Below are positions 16,944 through 24,628 of a DNA stretch of 39,994 nt, one piece after another. How positions within the stretch are numbered: position 1 is the stretch's first letter; every line of letters begins with the position of its first letter. The position numbers and the translations under genes were made by a program. The stretch is from positions 151,030-191,023 of the forward strand of contig NZ_LNCU01000034.1 in assembly GCF_001542415.1 (NCBI RefSeq), written 5' to 3'. The notes beneath the pieces are model-generated. The model worked only from the letters and a program-made list of their open reading frames with translations, searched no databases and was not told where the DNA came from. Source of the DNA: Bradyrhizobium macuxiense. GTDB taxonomy: Bacteria; Pseudomonadota; Alphaproteobacteria; Rhizobiales; Xanthobacteraceae.

Positions 16944-18329
16944 ATGACAAAACAAATCCGGCTCAACGCCTTTGCCATGAATTGCGTGGCGCATCAGTCG
17001 CCCGGGCTCTGGACCCATCCGCGCGATCGCACCAAGGACTACAACAGGCTGTCCTATTGGACCGATCTTGCGAAGACGCTGGAACGCGGCCGCTTCGACG
17101 GGCTGTTCCTCGCCGACGTGCTCGGCGTCTACGATGTCTATGCAGGCAGTCCGGATGCGGCGCTGCGCAACGCGGCGCAGACCCCGGCCAACGAGCCGTT
17201 GATGCTGATCCCGGCGATGGCCGCCGTGACCGAGAATCTCGGCTTCGGCGTCACCAGCAATCTTTCGTTCGAGCCGCCCTACCCGTTCGCAAGACGGATG
17301 TCGACGCTCGATCATCTGACGGGCGGCCGCGTCGGCTGGAACGTGGTGACCGGCTATCTCGACAGTGCGGCGCGCGGCGCGGGCAAGGACAAGCAGACCG
17401 CGCATGACGACCGCTATGAGCTCGCCGACGAATATATGGAGCTGGTCTACAAGCTCTGGGAAGGCAGCTGGGAGGATGACGCCGCAATCCGCGACGTCGC
17501 CCGCGGCATCTTCACCGATCCTGCGAAGGTGCATCCCGTGCATCATGAAGGGAACAACTACCGGCTCAACGCGATCCATCTCTCGGAGCCGTCGCCGCAG
17601 CGTACGCCCGTGCTCTATCAGGCCGGTACCTCGCCGCGCGGCCGGCAATTCGCGGCCGAGCATGCCGAATGCGTGTTCATGTCGGGCCCGTCATCGAAAG
17701 TGATCGGCCCGCGGGTGTCGGCGATCCGCGAGCTTGCCGCGGCGAAGGGCCGCAACCCGGCCGAGATCCTGATGTTCTCGATGATGTGCATCGTGGTCGC
17801 GCCGACCGAGGCGGAGGCCAAGGCGAAATACGCGGAGTATCGCAGCCACATCAGCCACGAGGGCGCGCTGGCGCTGATGTCGGGCTGGACCGGTGTCGAC
17901 TTCTCGACCTATTCGCTCGACCAAGAAGTGCGCCACGTGCAGAACGACGCCGGTCGCTCCGCGATGGACAACGTCACCCGCGCCGATCCCGACAGGGTTT
18001 GGACCGTGCGCGAGGTTGCCGAGCATGTCGGCATCGGCGGCGCCGGTCCCGTTGTGGTCGGCTCCCCCGAGCAGGTCGCCGACAAGATCGAGCAATGGTT
18101 CGAGGAGACCGGTGTCGACGGCCTCAACGTCGCGTTTGCGATCTCACCCGGCGATTTCGAGGATATCGCCGACGTGCTGGTGCCGGAGCTGACCAGGCGC
18201 GGCCGCTATAAGCGGGACTACGCCAAGGGCACGCTGCGCGAGAAGCTGTTCGGTGCGGGCCGTGCGAGGCTCGATGGCACGCATCCGGCGAGCAGGTACA
18301 GGGTGAAGCCGCGTGGGGCGGCGGAGTAA
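16944..18329 (+). CDS. NtaA/SnaA/DszA-type flavin-dependent monooxygenase
   Basis: The 461-residue luciferase-like enzyme uses FMNH2 supplied by a separate reductase to oxygenate a small substrate (nitrilotriacetate, EDTA, pristinamycin and dibenzothiophene sulfone in known relatives). Characteristic segments are LNAFAMNC.AHQSPGLW at the N-terminus and RGRFDGLFLADVLGVYD. STLDHLTGGRVGWNVVTGYLDSAARG and QAGTSPRGRQFAAEHAE are the FMN-phosphate region. The start MTKQIRLNAF at 16944 fits family N-termini; the open frame extends upstream without family similarity. No flavin reductase is adjacent. It may open the pathway whose later steps are encoded nearby. Confidence 0.92.
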   Translation: MTKQIRLNAFAMNCVAHQSPGLWTHPRDRTKDYNRLSYWTDLAKTLERGRFDGLFLADVLGVYDVYAGSPDAALRNAAQTPANEPLMLIPAMAAVTENLGFGVTSNLSFEPPYPFARRMSTLDHLTGGRVGWNVVTGYLDSAARGAGKDKQTAHDDRYELADEYMELVYKLWEGSWEDDAAIRDVARGIFTDPAKVHPVHHEGNNYRLNAIHLSEPSPQRTPVLYQAGTSPRGRQFAAEHAECVFMSGPSSKVIGPRVSAIRELAAAKGRNPAEILMFSMMCIVVAPTEAEAKAKYAEYRSHISHEGALALMSGWTGVDFSTYSLDQEVRHVQNDAGRSAMDNVTRADPDRVWTVREVAEHVGIGGAGPVVVGSPEQVADKIEQWFEETGVDGLNVAFAISPGDFEDIADVLVPELTRRGRYKRDYAKGTLREKLFGAGRARLDGTHPASRYRVKPRGAAE

Positions 18330-18336
18330 TCTTCAC

Positions 18337-18454
18337 CGTCATTGCGAGCGAAGCGAAGCAATCCATAGCTCCACACGTGCGGAACAATGGATTGCTTCGT
18401 CGCGGAGCTTGTCATCGGGCGCGCGTTCGCGCGACCCGTTGGCTCCTCGCAATG
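18337..18454. repeat. GTCATTGCGAG-type dispersed palindromic repeat
   Basis: CGTCATTGCGAGCGAAGCG at the left faces TCCTCGCAATGAC at the right, with GAAGCAATCCAT/ATGGATTGCTTC inside. It sits between the convergent monooxygenase and ThDP-enzyme genes and could serve as a bidirectional 3' end. Confidence 0.8.
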
Positions 18455-18485
18455 ACAATGATGGATTTGGCGCTTTGTAAGCCGC

Positions 18486-20150
18486 TCAATTCACCGAATT
18501 GCTCACCACGACCTCGATCAGCTTCGCACCCGGCCGGCTGAATGCGGACTTCATCGCGCCCTTCAGCTCCTGCGGGTCCGTGATCCTGATCGCCTCGAGA
18601 CCGAGCGAACGCGCGACGCCGGTGAAATCGACCGGCGGATCGATGAAATCCATGCCGACGTAATGATCATCGCCATGGAAGGCGAGCAGGCGCTGCTTGA
18701 TGATGCGGTAGCCGCCATTGTTGACGATGACGAAGGTCAGAGGAAGCTTGTGATTGGCCGCGGTCCACAGCGACTGGATCGAATACATCGAGGAGCCGTC
18801 GCCGGAATAGCAGACCACCGGCCGCTGCGGATTGGCGAGGCTGACGCCGACCGCAGCCGGCAGGCCCCAGCCGATGCCGCCGGAGGCGAGCGCGTGATAG
18901 CCGTAGCGATCGCGGTGTGCGCGCAACGCGAGGATCTGTCGCGACGAGGTTAGGCCCTCGTCGACCAGGATGGCGTTGTCGGGCATCGCCTCCACGACCT
19001 GCAGCGCCAGCCAGTCCGGATCGATCGGCGCGGTGTGGCTCGCCTTCGAGATCTGCTCGACCAGTGCCTTGCGCTTCGCTGTCCAGTTCTTGCCCGCAAG
19101 TGCGGCCAGTCCCTGCTTGGCGCGGGCCTGTAGCGCGCCGCCGCCGATTTCCTTGAGCGCCGGCACCAGCGCGCGCAGCGTTTCCTTGACGTCGGCCTTC
19201 ACCGCGATCTCGGCGCCATAGTTCTTGGCGAGATCGTTGTCGACCAGACCGACCTGCACGATGGACAGGCCATCCGGCAACGGATCTACCTCGCTGTAGA
19301 CGGACATACGCAGCGGATCGCCGCCGAGCGCGATCAGGAGATCGTGCGGCGCCAGCACGTCGCGGGCAACCTTCTGCAGGCGCGCGATCGCACCCATGAA
19401 GCACGGGCTCTCGGAAAGGAAATGCGAACCGTAAGGCGTTGGCGATTGCCAGGCCGGGCAGCCCAGCGCCTCCGCGAGATCCGCGGCCTCACGCAGCGCG
19501 TCGCTCTTGACGATTTCGTCGCCGACGACGATCACCGGGCGCTCCGCCCTCAGGATGCGCGCGGCGAGCGCCTTCAGCGAGTCCTCCGACGGCCTGACCC
19601 GCGTATCGACGCGAGTGGAGCGGCCGAGCTCGATGCCGGCCTCGGAATTGAGGATGTCGCCGGGCAGCGAAATGAACACGGGCCCGGTCGGCGGCGTGGT
19701 CGCGATCTTGGCCGCGCGGCGGACGATCCGCGGCAGGTCTTCGAGACGCGTCACCTCGACCGCCCATTTGACCAGCGGCGTCGCCATCTGCACCAGCGGA
19801 CCATAGAGCACCGGCTCGGTCAGCCCGTGGCCCTGCTCCTGCTGGCCGGCGGTGAGGATCAAGGGCGTGCCGGTGAAGCTCGCGTTGTAGAGCGAACCCA
19901 TCGCGTTGCCGAGTCCCGGCGCGACATGGACGTTGCAGGCGACGAGCTTGCCCGAAGCACGGCTGAATCCGTCGGCCATCGCGACGACCAGGCTCTCCTG
20001 CATCGCCATCACGTAGGTGAGATCGGGATGGTCCTTCAGCGCATGCATGATCGGCAATTCGGTGGTGCCGGGATTGCCGAACAGATGCGTGACGCCCTCG
20101 TCCTTCAACAGCGCCAGGAATGCCGAGCGGCCAGTAATGCGGTTCTTCAT
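18486..20150 (-). CDS. ThDP-dependent enzyme, benzoylformate-decarboxylase-like
   Basis: The 554-residue protein is in the acetolactate-synthase/BFDC superfamily. GGAGGAG before the ATG at 20150 fixes the start. The PYR domain has HLFGNPGTTELP (22-33), the ylide-activating Glu52 in MAMQES, and His75 in NVHVAPGLGNAMG. The ThDP motif GDGSSMYSIQSLWTAA ends in VIVNNGGY. Against my memory of Pseudomonas benzoylformate decarboxylase, Glu47 and His70 are kept, Ser26 becomes Thr29, and His281 appears replaced by Ser (SESPCF). The substrate may therefore differ from benzoylformate; oxalyl-CoA and acetolactate-type chemistry are less likely. It is divergent from a secreted lyase-like gene. Confidence 0.87.
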   Translation of the reverse strand: MKNRITGRSAFLALLKDEGVTHLFGNPGTTELPIMHALKDHPDLTYVMAMQESLVVAMADGFSRASGKLVACNVHVAPGLGNAMGSLYNASFTGTPLILTAGQQEQGHGLTEPVLYGPLVQMATPLVKWAVEVTRLEDLPRIVRRAAKIATTPPTGPVFISLPGDILNSEAGIELGRSTRVDTRVRPSEDSLKALAARILRAERPVIVVGDEIVKSDALREAADLAEALGCPAWQSPTPYGSHFLSESPCFMGAIARLQKVARDVLAPHDLLIALGGDPLRMSVYSEVDPLPDGLSIVQVGLVDNDLAKNYGAEIAVKADVKETLRALVPALKEIGGGALQARAKQGLAALAGKNWTAKRKALVEQISKASHTAPIDPDWLALQVVEAMPDNAILVDEGLTSSRQILALRAHRDRYGYHALASGGIGWGLPAAVGVSLANPQRPVVCYSGDGSSMYSIQSLWTAANHKLPLTFVIVNNGGYRIIKQRLLAFHGDDHYVGMDFIDPPVDFTGVARSLGLEAIRITDPQELKGAMKSAFSRPGAKLIEVVVSNSVN

Positions 20151-20343
20151 GTCTCCTCCGGGCCCGCGGCAGCGTTGACCGACGGGACGACGGAGATGAC
20201 CAAACTTGCGCGGCGGGAGCAATCGAGCACGCGATCATGGCTGCATTCCGCAGGCGCGCGCCTCATCCGCGTTCCCGTTTCCATCGCCATGATAGGATCG
20301 CGAAAATCCCGCGCTGCGGGTATAGATCAGTGGGGAGGAGTCA

Positions 20344-21855
20344 TTGCCGCATGCACGCGTATTCACCATCATCGTCGGCGCCGCTCTCGTGATCGGCCAG
20401 GCCGCCCCCTCCCTCGCCGCCCCGCGCGACCGCTTCTACTGGATGTCGCAGATCAACCGCGCCTCCGCGGTCATGATCGCCGAGCGCGGGATTGTTCCCA
20501 AGCCGCTGGCGGCGAAGATCCATGACGCTATCGTCACCGTCGATGCCGCCGGCGATCAACCGGGAGCGCCGCGATCGGGCGACTATCTGAAGGTGGAGCA
20601 GGACCTGATGGCGGCGGGCGGCCCCGATATCAGCCGCCTGCACTCCGGGCGCAGCCGCCAGGACATCGGATCGACCACCCAGCGGCTCATCACGCGCGAC
20701 GATTTCCTGACCGCCTTCGAGAAGCTGAACGGCTTGCGCGATGCGCTGCTCTCGCTCGCCGCACAAAATCCGAATGCGATCATCCCGGCCTATACCTGGG
20801 GCGTGCAGGCGCAGCCGATCACCTTCGGCCACTACCTCTCGGCCTATGCCGCCGCGCTCGAGCGCGAGGCGACGCGGATGCGCGAGGCCTATGTGCGCCT
20901 CAACCAGTCGCCGCTGGGCGCCGCGGCACTCGGCACGTCGAGCTTCCCGGTCGACCGGCCGCGGCTCGCAGAGCTGCTCGGCTTCGGTGCGGTGGCGGAG
21001 AATTCGCTCGACGCCAACCAGATCTCGCCGATCGACGGCGGCGCAGAGCTCGCCGGCCTAGCGACATCGGGTTCGCTGACGCTCGGCGCACTGATCGCCG
21101 ACGTCACCACGCAATATGCGCAAAGCGAGCCATGGATCCTGCTCGCCGAGGGTGCCGAGACCGGCATCAGCAGCATCATGCCACAGAAGCGCAATCCGGC
21201 CGGGCTGGTGCGGCTCCGCGCCGAGGCCAGCAATTTGATCGGCGAGGCCACAACATTCACGTTCATCGCGCACAATGTCGAGGCCGGCATGAGCGACTAC
21301 AAGGATTTCGGCAACCCGAAGGAATATCCGAACGCGCTATTGCGCGACATGGCCGGGCTGTTCGCCCACGGCGAGGCCGTGATCCGCTCGATGCGCTTCC
21401 GTCCCGAGCGTGCGCTCGACGAAGTCAACGGCGATTATTCGACCACGACCGAGCTTGCGGACGTCTTGCAGCGTGAGGCCGACGTGCCGTTCCGGATCGG
21501 CCATCACTTCGCGTCCGATCTCGTCAACTACGGCCGCGGTCATCACCTGCGCGCCAGCCAGATTCCGTTCGCCGAGGCGCAGCGCATCTATGCCGAGGTC
21601 GCCACGACCGCGAAGGTCGATACGAAGCTGCCGCTCTCCGAACAGCAATTCCGCCGCGCGCTGACGCCGGAGAACATGGTGAGTTCGAGCAAGGGCCTCG
21701 GTGGCCCACAAGCCAGTGAGGTTGCGCGCATGCTCGCCACGGCGAGCGACCATCTTGCCGCCGACAGAGCGTGGCTCGATGCGACGCGCGCGAAGCTGAC
21801 GGCAGCGTCGCAAAAGCTCGATCAGGCTTTCGCGGCGCTCAAGGATGCGAAGTGA
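20344..21855 (+). CDS. Secreted argininosuccinate-lyase/fumarase-superfamily protein
   Basis: The 503-residue protein starts at a TTG (20344-20346) with GGGGAGGAG directly upstream. This start includes a clear signal peptide (VFTIIVGAALVIGQAAPSLAA), whereas the first in-frame ATG would remove it. Superfamily features are HSGRSRQDIG (100-109), SPLGAAALGTSSFPVDR, and the fumarate-lyase signature GISSIMPQKRNP (274-285). In the second conserved region ASL has YTHLQ.AQP, but this protein reads YTWGVQAQP, so the conserved His is Trp152. Cytosolic ASLs lack signal peptides. An exported member with an altered active site probably acts on a different periplasmic substrate, or is a binding protein. Confidence 0.85.
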   Translation: MPHARVFTIIVGAALVIGQAAPSLAAPRDRFYWMSQINRASAVMIAERGIVPKPLAAKIHDAIVTVDAAGDQPGAPRSGDYLKVEQDLMAAGGPDISRLHSGRSRQDIGSTTQRLITRDDFLTAFEKLNGLRDALLSLAAQNPNAIIPAYTWGVQAQPITFGHYLSAYAAALEREATRMREAYVRLNQSPLGAAALGTSSFPVDRPRLAELLGFGAVAENSLDANQISPIDGGAELAGLATSGSLTLGALIADVTTQYAQSEPWILLAEGAETGISSIMPQKRNPAGLVRLRAEASNLIGEATTFTFIAHNVEAGMSDYKDFGNPKEYPNALLRDMAGLFAHGEAVIRSMRFRPERALDEVNGDYSTTTELADVLQREADVPFRIGHHFASDLVNYGRGHHLRASQIPFAEAQRIYAEVATTAKVDTKLPLSEQQFRRALTPENMVSSSKGLGGPQASEVARMLATASDHLAADRAWLDATRAKLTAASQKLDQAFAALKDAK

Positions 21856-21868
21856 GGGGCGAGATGCG

Positions 21869-22387
21869 TCAGAACATCCCCTCGCGCTCGCTGCGCTTCT
21901 TCTTTTTCGAGCGCTGCCAGACCACGCCGGGATAGCCTTTCAGCGGCACCAGCGGCTCGCCGATATAAGCCCATTCCTGCAGCTCCTCGATCGCGATGTG
22001 ATAGAGCGGCTGGCGGCCGGTGCGCCCCGAAAACAGTGCGCGCGGAATGTTGACCATGTGCGGAGCGCGCGCCCGCTCGTAGATGATCGGCGTGCCGCAA
22101 TTGGCGCAGAAGCTGCGCGCCGTCTTGGTCGCAGCATCCTCGTAGCGCGAGAGTTCGTCCGCGCCTTGCGTGATGCGGAAGCGCTTTTTCCAGCTGCCGA
22201 CATAGGTCGCGTACGCCGCACCATGCGCGCGGCGGCTCGCCTGCGTGTGGTCGTGCCATGCCCAGCGCGCCGGCACGTCGATCTCGAAGCGCACCTTGCC
22301 GCACAGGCACTGCCCCGCCGCGGGCTTGGCGAGCGCCACGGGCTTGGGCTTCTTGGTCGGCTCGAAGCCGTCGTCTTCCGGAAACAT
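21869..22387 (-). CDS. GFA-fold protein lacking the central cysteine pair
   Basis: The 172-residue protein resembles the GFA (glutathione-dependent formaldehyde-activating) family. It keeps the first Cys pair, QCLCGKVRFEI (Cys27, Cys29), and the last, FCANCGTPIIYE (Cys94, Cys97). The middle HC..C.K segment of typical members is replaced by WAWHDHTQASRRAHG, so one zinc site is likely missing or rebuilt with His. The start is at 22387 with GGGAGA upstream; the longer frame runs through a repeat. It ends KKKKRSEREGMF. It is convergent with the lyase-like gene, with 13 bp between stops. The substrate is unknown. Confidence 0.82.
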   Translation of the reverse strand: MFPEDDGFEPTKKPKPVALAKPAAGQCLCGKVRFEIDVPARWAWHDHTQASRRAHGAAYATYVGSWKKRFRITQGADELSRYEDAATKTARSFCANCGTPIIYERARAPHMVNIPRALFSGRTGRQPLYHIAIEELQEWAYIGEPLVPLKGYPGVVWQRSKKKKRSEREGMF

Positions 22388-22414
22388 GAAGGTCTCCCGG
22401 TTGGCTCGCAGCAC

Positions 22415-22487
22415 CGTCATTGCGAGCAAAGCGAAGCAATCCATCCGCGCCGAGGAGCGATGCGTCGTTTCGCTCCTCGCAATGACG
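22415..22487. repeat. GTCATTGCGAG-type dispersed palindromic repeat
   Basis: CGTCATTGCGAGCAAAGCG faces CGCTCCTCGCAATGACG with the core GAAGCAATCCAT. It is followed by GTAGCCTGGACGCAGCGGAG-type sequence up to the Old Yellow Enzyme stop. Confidence 0.75.
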
Positions 22488-22539
22488 AGGATGGAGCTAT
22501 GTAGCCTGGACGCAGCGGAGCGAAATCCGGGTTACAAGA

Positions 22540-23664
22540 TCACGCCTGCGCCATTTCGTCGTGCACGGGATAATCCGTGTAGCCCTTCTCCTCGCCGCTA
22601 TAGAACGTCGCGCGATTGTACGGCGTCAGGGGGTAGCCGCGTTCGAGGCGGCGCGGCAGGTCCGGGTTGGAAATGAAGTAGCGGCCGAAAGCGATCGCAT
22701 CGGCATGGCCTTCGGCGATCGCGCTCTGCGCGCTTCCGCCGACAAAGTTACCGGCCGTCATCAGCACGCCGCTCCACATCGGGCGATACAGCACCATCGC
22801 GGACGGCACGTTCTGCCAGTCGACCTCTGCTCGCCCGGTGCCGGAAGCACGCGGCTCGATGAAATGCAGATAGGCGAGGCCGAGCTTGTCCAGCGCCTTG
22901 ATGGCGTGGCTGTAGAGCGGCATCGGGTCGGCCTCGCCGCTGCCGTTGGCGATACCGTAGGGCGAGAGCCGCACGCCGACGCGTTCGGCGCCCCAGACGT
23001 CGATCGCGGCCTGCGTCACCTCCATCAGGAAGCGGACGCGGTTCTCGATTGACCCGCCATATTGATCGGTGCGCAAGTTGCTGCGCGACTGCAGGAACTG
23101 CTCGATCAGATAGCCGTTGGCGCCGTGGATCTCGACGCCGTCGAAGCCGGCGGCCAGCGCATTCTTCGCGGCCTGACGATAGGCCTCGACCATCAGCGGG
23201 ATCTCGCTGGTCTCGAGCGCGCGCGGCGTCTCGTACTCGACCACCTTGCCATCGGCCGTCATCGTCTTGAGCTCTGGAATCGCCACCGCCGACGGCGCAA
23301 CCGGCAGAACGCCACCCGGCTGGTAGGACGAGTGCGAGACGCGGCCAACGTGCCAGAGCTGCAGGAAGATGAAGCCGCCCTTGGCGTGCACGGCGTCCAC
23401 GACTTCGCGCCAGCCCGCGATCTGGGCCTCGGTGTAGATGCCGGGGACGCCGGGATTGCCGAAGCCGGTCGCGACCACGGGCGAGGCCTCGGCGATGAGC
23501 AAGCCGCCCGGCGTAGCGCGCTGCGCGTAATATTTCGCATTCAGCGGCCGTGGCGCGAGGCTCGGCTTCGCCGCCCGCATCCGCGTCAGCGGGGCCATCA
23601 CGATGCGATGCTTGAGCTGGTAGGGCCCGATCTTGAGAGGAGAGAACAGCGACGGAGGATTCAT
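22540..23664 (-). CDS. Old Yellow Enzyme family NAD(P)H:flavin oxidoreductase
   Basis: The 374-residue TIM-barrel enzyme binds FMN and reduces activated C=C bonds or nitro compounds. OYE marks are SPLKIGPYQLKHRIVMAPLTRMRA at the N-terminus and FLQLWHVGRVSHSSYQPGG. The substrate-binding His/Asn pair is in VEIHGANGYLIEQFLQSRSN, followed by RTDQYGGSIENR and GRYFISNPDLPRRL near the end. This is the NemA/XenA-like bacterial group by motif. Neither neighbour is clearly linked; the ModE-like gene is divergent with 101 bp between. In this region rich in xenobiotic-type enzymes a detoxification role is plausible. Confidence 0.93.
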   Translation of the reverse strand: MNPPSLFSPLKIGPYQLKHRIVMAPLTRMRAAKPSLAPRPLNAKYYAQRATPGGLLIAEASPVVATGFGNPGVPGIYTEAQIAGWREVVDAVHAKGGFIFLQLWHVGRVSHSSYQPGGVLPVAPSAVAIPELKTMTADGKVVEYETPRALETSEIPLMVEAYRQAAKNALAAGFDGVEIHGANGYLIEQFLQSRSNLRTDQYGGSIENRVRFLMEVTQAAIDVWGAERVGVRLSPYGIANGSGEADPMPLYSHAIKALDKLGLAYLHFIEPRASGTGRAEVDWQNVPSAMVLYRPMWSGVLMTAGNFVGGSAQSAIAEGHADAIAFGRYFISNPDLPRRLERGYPLTPYNRATFYSGEEKGYTDYPVHDEMAQA

Positions 23665-23765
23665 GCCTGCCCCGATTATACCTGATGATGGCCCGTTATC
23701 TCACGGGTTCACCTTGTTCGCAAAAGCGGGTAGTGGCAATCTACCCACGAGATAGCAGGCCTTCC

Positions 23766-24149
23766 ATGTCGAAACCGGGCGCCACATCGCTCCCCTCCCT
23801 CAGTGTCCGCATCGACCTCGATGCCGAGGACCGGATCGGGCCGGGCAAGATCCAGCTGCTGGAAAACATCCGCGAATGCGGCTCGATCTCGGCTGCCGGC
23901 CGCGCCATGGACATGAGCTACAAGCGCGCCTGGGACCTCGTCGACGAGATCAACCGCATCTGCCGGCAGGCCGCGGTGGAACGGCAGACCGGCGGCAAGA
24001 ACGGCGGCGGCGCGATGCTGACGCCGTTCGGCCTGTCGCTGGTGGCACGCTACCGGAAGATCGAGCGCGACGCAGCGAGCGCCGTCCGCAAGGATCTCGA
24101 AGCCCTGCGCAGCGATATCGGCAAGCCGAAGAAGGCTGTGGGACGCTAG
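23766..24149 (+). CDS. ModE-like winged-helix protein without molybdate-binding domain
   Basis: The 127-residue protein aligns with the N-terminal DNA-binding half of ModE. IGPGKIQLLENIRECGSISAAGRAMDMSYKRAWDLVDEINR is the helix-turn-helix region, and a wing with GG.NGGGA.LTPFG follows. No Mop domain, and so no molybdate pocket, is present, as in other single-domain ModE-type proteins. The start MSKPGATS at 23766 fits; upstream codons are atypical. The divergent gene encodes an Old Yellow Enzyme. Molybdenum storage genes lie about 10 kb away, so a regulatory link is possible but not shown. Confidence 0.85.
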   Translation: MSKPGATSLPSLSVRIDLDAEDRIGPGKIQLLENIRECGSISAAGRAMDMSYKRAWDLVDEINRICRQAAVERQTGGKNGGGAMLTPFGLSLVARYRKIERDAASAVRKDLEALRSDIGKPKKAVGR

Positions 24150-24334
24150 CCGCGAGACGGCGGCTGTCGCACAAGGGACGCGTTGCGAAAATATCGAAAA
24201 CAACCCCATGCAAAGTAGTCGGCAACGGCCGGCTCTCGACAGAGCAGCTTGACGCGTCAGGCAAATCAAGGATATATTTCTAATATTCCGAAGTCATGCA
24301 GGCGTTGGAGCAAGGGACTTCTCTCCGCGAGCGC

Positions 24335-24464
24335 GTTTCACCTCTCCCCGACGGGGAGAGGTTGATTTGCGCAGCAAATCGGGTGAGGGGCCGCGGCGCT
24401 CACGAGAGATCGTAACCCCTCACCCGGCGCTGCGCGCCGACCTCTCCCAAGGGAGAGGTGAAAC
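24335..24464. repeat. CTCTCCC/GGGAGAG dispersed palindromic repeat
   Basis: GTTTCACCTCTCCCC at the left pairs with GGGAGAGGTGAAAC at the right. Inner segments GGGTGAGGGG and CCCCTCACCC pair with each other, and TTTGCGCAGCAAA forms a small internal stem. It matches the element at 7444-7600. Confidence 0.8.
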
Positions 24465-24499
24465 ACCGCCGCTGCCAGCTCAACCTAACTCGTCATGTG

Positions 24500-24628
24500 C
24501 TAAAGCGCGATGAGATCGCATTGAATCGTCATCGCGCTTTAGCTCTTTGTTTGAGCATGATCTCCGCGCAAACGCTTCGCGTTTGTCGCGAGGGAAAACC
24601 GCCTCACACTTTTCCGGATCATGCTCTA
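24500..24628 (-). repeat. GAGCATGATCCGG dispersed element (copy 2, inverted)
   Basis: This is nearly the reverse complement of 13787-13915, same length, differing at a few positions. Its right end supplies the TAG stop (24626-24628) of the aldehyde dehydrogenase gene. Confidence 0.85.
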
